From Desulfosarcina alkanivorans (GTDB lineage Bacteria; Desulfobacterota; Desulfobacteria; Desulfobacterales; Desulfosarcinaceae), in contig NZ_AP021874.1 of assembly GCF_009688945.1 (NCBI RefSeq), positions 372,001-436,000 on the forward strand: 64,000 nucleotides of DNA, read 5' to 3'. A program made the position numbers and the translations under genes. Positions 23,401-30,814 of the stretch are shown here, piece by piece (the stretch's first letter is position 1; every line of letters begins with the position of its first letter). Under the pieces are notes generated by a model that made no database searches, had not been told where the DNA came from, and worked only from the letters and a program-made list of their open reading frames with translations.

Positions 23401-25060
23401 TCGCGTCGAGGAAATCCTTGTAGCCGGTCGGCGTGTCGGGAACGACCACGGCCTTGGCGGCGTCTTCGAGGGCCGTTTTCTGTTTCAGGATCAACTTCTG
23501 CTTGGCCTCGTCGACCGCCTTTTTCTTGACCGACTCGGCCATGTCGGCACCGGCCTTCTTCTGTAGCGCCTCGACGAGCTGCTGTTTGTTCTTGAGGATG
23601 CCGATGCCGTGCTTCTGTTTGGCCGCCGCGAGTTTCTTGCCCATCAGGCCGCTGTGATCCACGCCGGGCTCCAGCTTGTCGAGCAGCTCGATGGTCTCCT
23701 GTTTGGTCATATTGAGGGAGATGCCGTTCTCCTTCGCCATCTCCTTGAGCTGCTGGGCGGTCATGCCCTCCAGCCCCTCGGCGGGAGGGATCTTCGCCAT
23801 CTGGGCGGCGAGCAGCTTGGCCTGTTTGAGTTCCGCCTGCTTCAATCCCAGCAGCTCGACCAGTTCTTCCTTGGTCCGCAGCAGGCCGATCTTGTGTTCC
23901 TTGAGCTTGGCGGTGAGCGCCGCTCCGGCCAGGTCGCCGTGATCGATGCCCGGTTCGGCCAGATCGAGCAGCTTGATGAAATCGGCCTTGGTCCGGGCGA
24001 TGGCCACACCGTTCTGTTTCGCCATGGTCTGGAGCTGTTTGACCGTCAGCGAGCCGAGGTCGGCGATGTCGCCGTTTTCGAAGGCGCTCTTGAGCTTGGC
24101 GTTCTCCTTGGCCTGGGTGTCGGCCATACCTTCCAGCACGTGGGGCGGGAGAATGCAGGCATCCCCCTGCGATGCCTGGGCGGCGGCCTTGGTGGCCATC
24201 TCGCTGCCGCAAACAGTCATCGGCCATGCCACGACATTGGTGCAGCGGCAGTGCGGATGCGCGGGTTGCTGAGGGAACTTGTCGATGGGAAAGGTCTTGC
24301 CGTCCAGCCCGCCGCAGACCGGGCACATGCGCTCGTCTTCCATGGCCAGCCACTCCAGCTTCTGGATGCCGACCCGCTCGTGAAACTTGAGCCTGCCCAT
24401 ATTGTGGGCGCGGAGGACCTCAGTGCGGGCGATCATCTCCATGCGGTACTGGGCCTTGCTGAACACCCGGCTTCCGGCCTGGCGAAAGGAATCCTTGTCG
24501 ACGATCACCTTGCCCATGTCCCGGACGATGTCGTCGGCTCCCTTGCCCGTGGCGATGCCGTTCAGGATGGTGCGCTTGATGCCGCCTGCGAGTTCACGGT
24601 GAACGTCACCGGCGAGCGCGAGGTTGTACTGCGCCATGAAGTCGAGGGCATTGGTGTCGACGATGGTGAACACCTTGGTGGCCAGCTTATCGATGCCTTC
24701 TGGCTTGAGGTCGGCGTAGAACGGAAGCGCCGCGTCGGCGAGCTCTCCGATTCCCTGCTGGATGCCGAGCTTGAAGGAGTCCTTGGTCGTCTTGCGAAAG
24801 ACCAGGGTCTGCTCCCGTCTGAGCCGCTTCATGGTGTCGTCGAGTTCGAGCTGGAGCTTTTCCAGCCCCTTGAGCGCGGCGAGCTTGTTGTCCGGCAGGG
24901 AGCCGAGGGAGCGGTACTGGAGAATGGCGCGGGCGACCTCGTCTTCGGCCTGTTTCAGCGCCTGAGTGAGCTGGGCCGTGACCTGGTCGTTGTAGCGGTT
25001 GCGGGCCGTCAGGCTTTTCAGGGTGGCCGCCTGGATTCGCTGCTCGAGGTCCGGCGGCAT
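20471..25060 (-). CDS. Giant minor head protein with HeH-like repeats and PI-kinase/HipA-like domain
   Basis: The 1,529-residue protein starts with a Mu gpF/SPP1 gp7-like head morphogenesis domain (~1-290), ending in the typical MCPVCGGLDGKTFPIDKF and HPHCRCTNV cluster. Residues ~335-505 hold two long repeats, each with paired HeH/SAP-like helices (TVKQLQTMAKQNGVAI and TAQQLKEMAKENGISL). A Lys/Pro linker (~650-680) leads to a PI3/4-kinase/HipA-like domain (~685-950): a WLFKP lysine near 734, DWLIANHDGHSKQF (813-826) and GIDKGQAF (836-843). The last ~570 residues match nothing I know. gp7-type proteins lie inside capsids and can enter the host with DNA, so this may deliver an effector. Start overlaps the portal stop. 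Confidence 0.82.
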   Translation of the reverse strand: MPPDLEQRIQAATLKSLTARNRYNDQVTAQLTQALKQAEDEVARAILQYRSLGSLPDNKLAALKGLEKLQLELDDTMKRLRREQTLVFRKTTKDSFKLGIQQGIGELADAALPFYADLKPEGIDKLATKVFTIVDTNALDFMAQYNLALAGDVHRELAGGIKRTILNGIATGKGADDIVRDMGKVIVDKDSFRQAGSRVFSKAQYRMEMIARTEVLRAHNMGRLKFHERVGIQKLEWLAMEDERMCPVCGGLDGKTFPIDKFPQQPAHPHCRCTNVVAWPMTVCGSEMATKAAAQASQGDACILPPHVLEGMADTQAKENAKLKSAFENGDIADLGSLTVKQLQTMAKQNGVAIARTKADFIKLLDLAEPGIDHGDLAGAALTAKLKEHKIGLLRTKEELVELLGLKQAELKQAKLLAAQMAKIPPAEGLEGMTAQQLKEMAKENGISLNMTKQETIELLDKLEPGVDHSGLMGKKLAAAKQKHGIGILKNKQQLVEALQKKAGADMAESVKKKAVDEAKQKLILKQKTALEDAAKAVVVPDTPTGYKDFLDAIAKAEQAVSGGTDLPQELLAAHSKEIALKKQLFQDQVGKLKSAELKTLAKETKVQYWQWANKDELTTLFTETDPAKIKAVQASIDTKHAAWAEKHGGKKKTAPAKPATPKKDPPKPAPQPSPVKPPEAKIGKKGAEFATVDSAWQQKGLPSKFKKTGKAAVGGAHEKEFWTDENGDKWLFKPIGRKDDEFIAFGEEAAYKIGRLIDPHSIEVRTIQLNGRTGSIQKWRTDLRDDFDFRNILPQDLTTIELEQIQREHVVDWLIANHDGHSKQFIRARDGRVYGIDKGQAFKFLGQDKLSLDYHPNGVCGEEEPFYNKVFRTAKEGKVRVDPNATLRYIHEVEKIADEDYLDLLRPYAEGRFAKDPAGLRHFYDLALERKHNLRRDFEAYYADVLGDRGFRFDKLTAATGKKKLLSSAEEALVEEARKLGWQGKTLPFDSGDVEDQNALIFTETFKGKKRTAIKMKIRPDTDRRIDELLRKYVQTTTGEKGQPLNEDSFFETVLDAVKNVNFHVGDGKYNRTKIDKALRLRKKLEALQKSADPKVKEMADHYLKWVKEIEESVDWDRATNGIFEQYLPKLDTQKPKEKPPFRVERGKVTHTKRRIGSGTISVEADDVDNRTLFNHNSRMQDGHQYTVTFEDGTRVRYRPWTDTNLYAQRGELEMILDGDTTPGRVEAMLEKLEQLGIDTRVATAENAEQMYLEKLAYIRKTDKSADYKRLQKSLDDRNATTPERVQALRGYWQKEFGVQDITQLSGYNPLGEYQAGFLDRDAKGGYRHQFRFDITEEDLEKQMKGYSLVHDLTNGESMTGFIDSIMENNGAMVSTVEKMRMGVAPGGMSPVADMQTGGASYFFTRIKKQPASDASPALYFKKQMLRRMDAISYDHDAYGKVIDDYVQRNRGASIDDWKRFSQRHGNETIFKYSVTLLDNIEFIVSRSENERREIIQSFTRRGIKKLPDGRKVEDIVHTSQSWSKRKQ

Positions 25061-26568
25061 CAGCGGGGCTCCCGGCGGTCGATGAAACGACAGGCCGGGG
25101 CGTCGAAGGTGCGCTCGCTGTTGTGGACCCGGCAGTGGTTGGTGTCAGCAATGAAGTGGCTGCACTCGTCGCACACGGCCGCATCGCCGGTGGACTCCAG
25201 ATCGCCCGACCAGACCAAAGCCGCCTCCGCCGTGGGTTCATCGTCCTCGGCCGGAATCCCGAGCATCTTCCGGGCGCGAGGCACGCTGAGGATGCCGGAG
25301 ACGACCATATCCACCACCGGCTTCACCTGCTTCTCGTCCATCAGGTCGATCTGCTTACGTTCGGTCTCGCGGTTGGCGGCCTCGATGTCCGGGTCCAGGT
25401 CCATCTTGAGTTGAAGGCTGGAGCGGCTGATGAGCTTGCGGTCGTAGAGTTCGATGAGGAGCTTCTTGAAATCGACCGCGTCGCTGGGGTCGAGGTCGTT
25501 GAAGATGAACTGGATGCTTTTGTCGCCGTGGCCGTTCAGCTCCATCCAGTCGTCGAACACCCAGTCGAGGAGCTTGCGTGCGGCCTGTTTGATCTCGCGG
25601 ATCATGACCATCATCTTCTGCATGCTCACCGAGGCGGTGGCGAAATTCGGGCCGTCTCCGGTTACCAGCGAGCGTGACAGCCCCAGGGCCACCACGATGT
25701 CTTCCTTCACCTCTTTGACCTTGTCCTCGACGTTGAGGACCTGACCGTCGGTGCCGTGGGTTTCGACGTTGACGTAGAACGGGACCACCAGGCCGCTTTT
25801 CATGTCCATCTTGTTGACCATGTCGCGAACCTGTTCGAGCATCCGCTGGTCCGGCATCACCATCTTCTGGCCGAACGCGCCGCCCACCTTGAGCAGGCGA
25901 AAGGGCGTGGCCCAGCGCTTGGCGATGGCCTGTTCGGCCCGGCGGTAGTCGCGCAGCAGTTCGATGGCCTGAAAGGCGGGAAGCACGAGGGAGTTACCCC
26001 GGGGCGAAAAGGCCGGAGCATCCCATTTGAGGTGGACCACCTGTTCAATCGGTAGGTAGATTTCCTCTCCACCCCCAGGAGTTTCTTCAGGGAATTGCCG
26101 GGCCTCGATCAGCTCGCCCTGGGCGTATTTGACTTTGACCGAAACCGGGTTGACGCAGACCAGTTCCTCGATGTCCTGGCCGGACTTGGTGAAGCGCTTG
26201 AAGCCGATGGCGTCACCTTTCACCAGGAGCTGAAGAACCATGTCCTTGATGAATTGCGTGATGTTCAACCGCCAGGCGGCCTCCAGTGCCTGCTCCTTGA
26301 GGGTCTCGTCATCGCTGGTGATTTTGATCTCGTCGCCCACGGCGAAGGTGCGCCAAGAGTTGACGCAGTTCTTCACCAGCGGCTCCTCGACGTAGTATTC
26401 CCAGGCCTTACGGGCGCGTTCTTCCCAGGTGGCCGGAATAGCCTCGGCGGCGTTGACCTTGCTGAAGGCCGCCGAGTCGAGCGCGGCCGCTGCGGCCAGC
26501 GGCGCGATGACAAAGCCGGTGGTGTCCAGGCTTTCGAGTTGTTCGTCCTGATGGGCGGTGCTTTCCAC
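25060..26568 (-). CDS. Portal protein with C-terminal zinc-knuckle-like tail
   Basis: From the GTG at 26568 (GAGAGG five bases upstream) the product has 502 residues; an ATG at 26607 without a ribosome site is the alternative. The body is a phage portal: a conserved N-terminal region (WEYYVEEPLVKNCVNSWRTFAVGD), a clip/stem area and the long helix QVRDMVNKMDMKSGLVVPFYV with ALGLSRSLVTGDGPNFATASVSMQKM. It forms the dodecameric ring through which TerL packages DNA. The last ~40 residues hold Cys-x2-Cys plus later Cys/His (CDECSHF, NHCRVHN, PACRF), which look like a zinc site. The stop overlaps the minor head gene. A promoter-like element lies 75 bases upstream. Confidence 0.9.
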   Translation of the reverse strand: MESTAHQDEQLESLDTTGFVIAPLAAAAALDSAAFSKVNAAEAIPATWEERARKAWEYYVEEPLVKNCVNSWRTFAVGDEIKITSDDETLKEQALEAAWRLNITQFIKDMVLQLLVKGDAIGFKRFTKSGQDIEELVCVNPVSVKVKYAQGELIEARQFPEETPGGGEEIYLPIEQVVHLKWDAPAFSPRGNSLVLPAFQAIELLRDYRRAEQAIAKRWATPFRLLKVGGAFGQKMVMPDQRMLEQVRDMVNKMDMKSGLVVPFYVNVETHGTDGQVLNVEDKVKEVKEDIVVALGLSRSLVTGDGPNFATASVSMQKMMVMIREIKQAARKLLDWVFDDWMELNGHGDKSIQFIFNDLDPSDAVDFKKLLIELYDRKLISRSSLQLKMDLDPDIEAANRETERKQIDLMDEKQVKPVVDMVVSGILSVPRARKMLGIPAEDDEPTAEAALVWSGDLESTGDAAVCDECSHFIADTNHCRVHNSERTFDAPACRFIDRREPR

Positions 26569-26642
26569 GTGATCCTCTCGGTAGTTTCGGCCATGACAGC
26601 CGCACATCCGGCCCGTGTGGGCCGAACCCGGCTCGATGCTGG

Positions 26643-26673
26643 TTACTTACCGGAGCGGGGTGGAAAGCGTCGG
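26643..26673 (-). promoter_or_regulatory. 31-bp promoter-like element, copy 4
   Basis: The minus strand reads CCGAC-N15-CCGGTAAGTAA between the terminase stop and the portal gene. The two conserved blocks are exact, while the N15 spacer differs from copies 1-3. This shows that the blocks, not the spacer, are under selection. Confidence 0.75.
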
Positions 26674-26682
26674 AGGACGCGA

Positions 26683-28206
26683 TCAGATGAAGACCGGATT
26701 GGTGAGGACCGGCTTGAGCGAAACCACTTCTTCGCCGACCGGGTCGAGGTTGCCTTCCTCCCGGATCAGCATGGCGCAGCGCACCGCGTCGATGATGTGA
26801 TCGTTGCCCTTGGAATAGATGATCTTGCCGTCCCGCAGGGTGTAGGTGTGGGTGGTGAACTGGTCTTCCACCTCCAGATCGTCCGATGGAAAAATGAGCT
26901 GCTTGCGCTGTAATGCCCCGTTGATGAGGCTGGTCATCAGCTCCTTGGTCCGCTTCTTGATTTCCTTGCCGCCCCGCACCGCCAGCCGGGTCATACCGCC
27001 GAAGTCGTATCCCTTGAGCCTGCCTTCCAGCTCCAGCCCTTTGTATTTGTCCAGGGTGAGCAATTCTTGAACCACCGCCAGACCGTTTCCGCCGTTGTCC
27101 ACGCCGATGCCCGCCGGGGTGTAGTAACGCTCCAGCAGCGCGATGATCTGGGCGATGTGCGGATAGGAAACGTGTTCAAGATGCACGCGCAAGATCATCT
27201 TCAGCAGCGTCCGCTCGCCGATCTCCATCTCCTGGAATACGACGATCTCGGTGGGGTCGTTGGTGTAGCCCAGGTCGCCGCCGACCCAGAACTGTCCGCT
27301 GCGGGGCGTGAGGTTGAGCAGCATCTCCAGCCGGTCATGGGCCGCTTCCTCGGTGTCGCAATCGCGCAGCTCGGAATCGGTGATGACGATCTTCTGATAC
27401 TCCAGCAGATCCTGCCGACAGAGGTTGAACTGTTCGACATTGAAGGCCCCATAGGAGGGCTTGCCGTGTTCACCGGCCACCTCGTGCTGCCAGCCGGAGC
27501 TGTCGCGGCCGCCGTAGAATTCCAGCAGTTCGGCCTCGCGATCCTCGGTCCACAGGGGGTTGAGCCAGGACGGCCAGCGGAACACATGGAACTGCTCCGA
27601 TGAGGTGAGCCGGTAATAGGTGGTGTCGCGCAGGCCGTTGGGCGTGGAGTAGATGCGTAGCGTCCCCCCGGCCTTGAGGCACTGACGCAGCGCCTTCCAG
27701 GCCCGCTCGGTCAGCCAGGCTCCTTCATCGACCCAGACGCGGCCCACGTGCAGGGACCGGAAGGCGTCGCCATAGGCCCCGGCCGGGCGGAAATAGAGCA
27801 CCGAACCGTTGGTGAACTCCAGCCGGAAGTAGGGTTTGCGGTGGATCTTGGGCTTGCCGTACTTGGTCAGGGCGATGCTGTTCATCAGATCCGGGTTGGT
27901 GTCGAGCTGGAACTCGATCTCCTCGATGATGGTATCGAGGTGCCCCTGGTGCGGAGCCGCGATGAGGCCCTGGCCGCCTCGGGTGGTGAAGGCGTAATGG
28001 AGCGCGTCGGTCGAGAGCACGATGGACTTGCCCACGTCCCGGCCGTCGAGGTGGATGATGTTCTTGGCAGGGCAACGCAGGTCCTCCACCTGGTGCGGCC
28101 AGTAGTCGCGGCCTGAGCCATCCCGGTTGTAGAGGTAGGCTTGCCCCCACAACACGGGATCGCTAAGGGTCGCCGCGAGTTTGCGCTCCTTGTCGGTTAC
28201 CGCCAT
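26683..28206 (-). CDS. Terminase large subunit
   Basis: The 507-residue protein has the two-domain TerL layout. The ATPase half has Walker A GRDVGKS (55-61) and Walker B VWVDE (157-161). The RNase H-like nuclease half has the catalytic Asp in FWVGGDLGYTNDPTE (around 311), an acidic GVDNGGNG segment and the late DHIIDAVR. It drives DNA into the prohead through the portal and cuts concatemers. ATG 28206 touches the stop of the small gene upstream. It is the third gene of a run starting at the lipoprotein gene. Confidence 0.95.
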   Translation of the reverse strand: MAVTDKERKLAATLSDPVLWGQAYLYNRDGSGRDYWPHQVEDLRCPAKNIIHLDGRDVGKSIVLSTDALHYAFTTRGGQGLIAAPHQGHLDTIIEEIEFQLDTNPDLMNSIALTKYGKPKIHRKPYFRLEFTNGSVLYFRPAGAYGDAFRSLHVGRVWVDEGAWLTERAWKALRQCLKAGGTLRIYSTPNGLRDTTYYRLTSSEQFHVFRWPSWLNPLWTEDREAELLEFYGGRDSSGWQHEVAGEHGKPSYGAFNVEQFNLCRQDLLEYQKIVITDSELRDCDTEEAAHDRLEMLLNLTPRSGQFWVGGDLGYTNDPTEIVVFQEMEIGERTLLKMILRVHLEHVSYPHIAQIIALLERYYTPAGIGVDNGGNGLAVVQELLTLDKYKGLELEGRLKGYDFGGMTRLAVRGGKEIKKRTKELMTSLINGALQRKQLIFPSDDLEVEDQFTTHTYTLRDGKIIYSKGNDHIIDAVRCAMLIREEGNLDPVGEEVVSLKPVLTNPVFI

Positions 28207-28484
28207 CAGTGCATTCCTGTCCTCAAGGCGTTGCCGAGGATGGTGCCCACCAGTTCCGTCAGGATCTGCTGCACGGCCAGGGTGTTCTTCCGGTCGTGGA
28301 CAGCTTCCTGAATGTCGATGATGGCCTGGTCCAACTCCGCCCAGGCCAGGTACTGCTGCTGGGCCGCTTCCAGACGGCCGAGGGCGTTCTCTATCCGTCC
28401 CGCCGCCAGCTCGGTGCCGATTTCGACCAGGGCCTCACCGGCCTGGCGGACGGCATCGCTGTTCTCCTGAAGAATCTCTTTCAT
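28206..28484 (-). CDS. Small helical phage protein upstream of TerL
   Basis: The 92-residue protein is almost entirely alpha-helical (NSDAVRQAGEALVEIGTELAAGRIENALGRLEAAQQQYLAWAELDQAIIDIQEAVHD), probably a helical hairpin or coiled coil. The start at 28484 has AGGAGG nine bases upstream. It overlaps TerL by a base and the lipoprotein gene by four. Position suggests a packaging partner, but a TerS identity is not supported, since no DNA-binding helix-turn-helix is evident. Confidence 0.65.
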   Translation of the reverse strand: MKEILQENSDAVRQAGEALVEIGTELAAGRIENALGRLEAAQQQYLAWAELDQAIIDIQEAVHDRKNTLAVQQILTELVGTILGNALRTGMH

Positions 28485-28753
28485 TGGTCTGCCTCCTGGT
28501 TCGCGCCGTTGGCCCACTGGTCAAGGGCGTCTACGGCGGTCTGCAGGCGCAGACCGACTCCGGTCAGGCGCTCGGCGTCCGGGTGGCCGACTTCGCGCAG
28601 CGCCTTGTTGGCCTCGGTCACGTACTCGGGTGTGTGGCGGTTGACGGTGGCCACCGCCGACTGGATCTGAGCCGGTGGCCGGTAGGTGGCGCAGCCGGTC
28701 ATGATTCCGGCCAGGGCCAGTGGGATGGTCCATTCGAGGGTCTTCTTCAACAT
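28481..28753 (-). CDS. Small prophage lipoprotein
   Basis: The 90-residue protein has a signal peptide with a lipobox: MLKKTLEWTIPLALAGIMTGC, then ATYRPP. It would be lipid-modified at Cys21 and placed in the envelope. The mature ~70 residues are helical and acidic. Phage lipoproteins near packaging or lysis genes can act as outer-membrane spanin subunits (Rz1-like) or superinfection exclusion factors. Neither is shown here, and a partner inner-membrane Rz was not found. AAAGGAG lies seven bases before the ATG at 28753. Confidence 0.72.
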   Translation of the reverse strand: MLKKTLEWTIPLALAGIMTGCATYRPPAQIQSAVATVNRHTPEYVTEANKALREVGHPDAERLTGVGLRLQTAVDALDQWANGANQEADQ

Positions 28754-28848
28754 GTTGATCTCCTTTGGGTTATGGGTTTGGGGCACATGCAGAAAGATCT
28801 CTGCAAACACTTGATTTCCAACGAAATAGAAGCGTCATTGGATGTGAC

Positions 28849-28863
28849 GCGGGATGGTCCCGC
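28849..28863. promoter_or_regulatory. Perfect 6-bp hairpin in the divergent region
   Basis: GCGGGA-TGG-TCCCGC lies in the 140-base gap between the leftward lipoprotein/terminase run and the rightward recombinase run. It may be an attenuator in the leader of the 64-residue gene or an operator. The gap contains no copy of the 31-bp element. Confidence 0.35.
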
Positions 28864-28893
28864 ATCCACGAAAACCGGAACCGGAGACAGGCC

Positions 28894-29088
28894 ATGACCT
28901 ACGACAGAAACCGCCAGCAGGCACTCAAGGCGTACCGAGAAAAGCAGGAGAACATCACCCGGCTGATAGAGGGCATTCGCGGCAAGCTCGAAGTGGACGC
29001 GAAGCAGCCGGACATCACCTGGGCGAGCGTCGGCTCCCTCGGTCACGTCGAGGAACTGCTGCGGGAGCTGGACGAGTTCCTGTCCTGA
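28894..29088 (+). CDS. Small helical protein upstream of the tyrosine recombinases
   Basis: The 64-residue protein (YDRNRQQALKAYREKQENITRLIEGIRGKLEVD, then SVGSLGHVEELLRELDEFL) is charged and helical, with no recognised family. The ATG at 28894 follows GGAGA by six bases. It leads a three-gene rightward run with the core-binding protein and the tyrosine recombinase, opposite in direction to the phage late genes. It might be a recombination accessory protein, inferred from neighbourhood only. Confidence 0.6.
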   Translation: MTYDRNRQQALKAYREKQENITRLIEGIRGKLEVDAKQPDITWASVGSLGHVEELLRELDEFLS

Positions 29089-29121
29089 ACACACCGGGCC
29101 ACCGACAAAGGAGACATCGAC

Positions 29122-29496
29122 ATGACCGAATGCACCGTGCATCAAGCCGCCGAGGCTTTCATCGGCCACCTGCGAGAATCCGGAAAGAAGGAGCGGACCC
29201 TCTACACCTACCGGAAGGACCTCGACGCGGTGGAGGCCTTCTTCGGCGCGGATCGCCAGCTCGCCGAGATCCGGCTCCCCCAGGTCGGAAAGTTCTACAA
29301 GTCCGACCTGCTGCTCAAACTCCCTGACGGCAAGGAGCGGGCCGAACGCACCGTCGCCAAGACCGTCCGGGTGTTCCGCATGATGATGGTCTGGGCCAGA
29401 GAGTCGGGGCGCATCGAGGAGCTGCCTTTGCCCAAGAGCACGCCCATGGGTCACAGCCGGGTGAAGGAGTCCAGCGATGAGCATCCGAACGGCTGA
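29122..29496 (+). CDS. Stand-alone tyrosine recombinase core-binding (SAM-like) domain
   Basis: The 124-residue protein consists of just the N-terminal DNA-binding domain of a Xer-type recombinase: HQAAEAFIGHLRESGKKERTLYTYRKDLDAVEAFFG, then RTVAKTVRVFRMMMVWARESGRIEELPLP. It has no catalytic Arg/His/Tyr. AAGGAG lies before the ATG, and the 3' end overlaps the next gene, a complete recombinase, by 20 bases. It might be a regulatory partner that binds half-sites or mixes with the full enzyme, or a degraded duplicate. Its intact reading frame and good ribosome site argue against decay. Confidence 0.75.
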   Translation: MTECTVHQAAEAFIGHLRESGKKERTLYTYRKDLDAVEAFFGADRQLAEIRLPQVGKFYKSDLLLKLPDGKERAERTVAKTVRVFRMMMVWARESGRIEELPLPKSTPMGHSRVKESSDEHPNG

Positions 29497-30391
29497 CCTC
29501 GACCTGACGGGCGCGACAGAGGCGTTCTGTGCCCGCCTGTCGGCCGAAGGACGCTCCCCTGCGACCATAGCCGCATACCGCCGGGACCTCGCCCTGGTGG
29601 CCCGCGTGACCGGGGAGCTGGCCCCGGGGATCGTCTGCAGGGAGGTCACGGTCGGGCTCCTCGACCAGGTGTTTTCCGCCGGGGCGGTCACCGAGAGTGA
29701 GCGAGGCCCACGCTCGGCGGCCTCGCTCCATCGGATGAAGGCGGCGGTGAGGGCCTTTTTCGCCTGGGCCGCCGAGACGGGCGTGGTTGGTGACAACCCG
29801 GCCCGGTCCATCCGCATGCATCGGCTGCCGAGAAAGCTGCCGGTCTTCCTGACCACCGCCGAAAAGAAACGTCTGCTCAAGGAGCTCAAGGGGCGGACCG
29901 ATTTCTCCACGCTGCGCGACCGCGCCATGATCGAGGTGTTGCTGGGCACGGGGATCAGGCTTGGCGAGCTGGCCGCGCTCGACATGGATGACATCGACCT
30001 CGACGCCAAGCATCTGCGGGTGCGGGCCAAGGGGAATGTGCCGCAGGTCAAGTTCATCAAGACCGACCTCCGCACATTGCTGCGCCGTTTCCTGGCCGAG
30101 CGTCGTCGACACGGCCGCCCAGAAATGGAAGCCCTGTTCCTGTCGAACCGGGACGGCAGACTCTGCCAGCGGCAGATAGCCAACCGGCTCGCCCACTGGC
30201 TGCGGAAGGCCGGGATCGAAAAGGAACTGACGCCGCACGGGCTGCGGCATACCTTCGCCACCCACCTCTACGGCGCGACCAATGACCTGCTCGTGGTGCA
30301 GCGGGCCTTGGGGCACCGGGACGTGTCCACCACCCAGATCTACACCCACCTCGTGGACGGTCAGCTCGAGGAAGCCCTCGAACGCCTTTGA
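29477..30391 (+). CDS. Tyrosine recombinase (XerC/D-like integrase)
   Basis: The 304-residue enzyme has a core-binding domain (~12-105) and a catalytic domain (~120-300) with the signature residues: Arg in GTGIRLGELAAL, HGLRHTFATHLY (His-x2-Arg), the LGHRDVSTTQIYTH block with conserved His and the nucleophilic Tyr. It would catalyse site-specific strand exchange. It lies in the middle of the prophage rather than at an end, where a serine recombinase is encoded. It may therefore resolve phage multimers, act on an internal cassette or be the integrase of an older insertion. A hairpin terminator follows. Confidence 0.92.
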   Translation: MSIRTADLDLTGATEAFCARLSAEGRSPATIAAYRRDLALVARVTGELAPGIVCREVTVGLLDQVFSAGAVTESERGPRSAASLHRMKAAVRAFFAWAAETGVVGDNPARSIRMHRLPRKLPVFLTTAEKKRLLKELKGRTDFSTLRDRAMIEVLLGTGIRLGELAALDMDDIDLDAKHLRVRAKGNVPQVKFIKTDLRTLLRRFLAERRRHGRPEMEALFLSNRDGRLCQRQIANRLAHWLRKAGIEKELTPHGLRHTFATHLYGATNDLLVVQRALGHRDVSTTQIYTHLVDGQLEEALERL

Positions 30392-30411
30392 TCCTTCCGG
30401 ACCCGACGATG

Positions 30412-30437
30412 GGAGCGGCCTCGGCTGCTCCTGTTTT
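30412..30437 (+). terminator. Rho-independent terminator after the tyrosine recombinase
   Basis: GGAGCGGCC-TCG-GCTGCTCC forms a stem with one internal mismatch 20 bases after the recombinase stop. It is followed by TGTTTTCGTT on the plus strand. Confidence 0.6.
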
Positions 30438-30814
30438 CGTTGGGCGAGACAGTGTCGAAGACAGTGAATGACAGTGCCCGCAGAAGAACACATCCGCCGA
30501 TGATGAATGATCATGACGGAGGGTCTCTACCTCCCGGGCGGATCGGGAAATTTCGATTGACCGGAATTTCTCCTTCGCTGTCTGTCGGCCGCACATGGCA
30601 ATATCTGCTTGGCTTATGCGGCTCGGCTTGTGCGCACACATGCCAAGCGGATATCGGGAGCTGCAGGAGGAAGTCGAGGAGTGGAAATGATGATCGACGG
30701 CCGGTGAATGCCGATTCCGAAAGTGCAAGGAACACGTCTTATCCGCAATTCCTGGTGAAGCAGTCTGCCGTAAGTCGCCGTGTGCCGGGGTCATCGGAAA
30801 AGCCCTCCATGGTG
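30438..30814. other. Non-coding stretch with a 13-bp-arm inverted repeat and a short direct repeat
   Basis: About 375 bases without a credible gene. It holds a long inverted repeat: arms 30601-30613 and 30642-30654, differing at one position that would be a G-U pair in RNA. The 28-base loop contains the palindrome TGTGCGCACA. A 13-base direct repeat, TTATCCGCAATTC, occurs at 30739-30751 and again at 30815-30827, the second copy covering the stop of the next gene. Such features next to a tyrosine recombinase could be an attachment or resolution site, but that is unproven. Confidence 0.5.

Noticed and set aside
28747..30261. 504-codon minus-strand frame over the tyrosine recombinase
   Set aside because: Lies antisense to a recombinase with all catalytic residues; composition is Arg/Ser-rich as in shadow frames.
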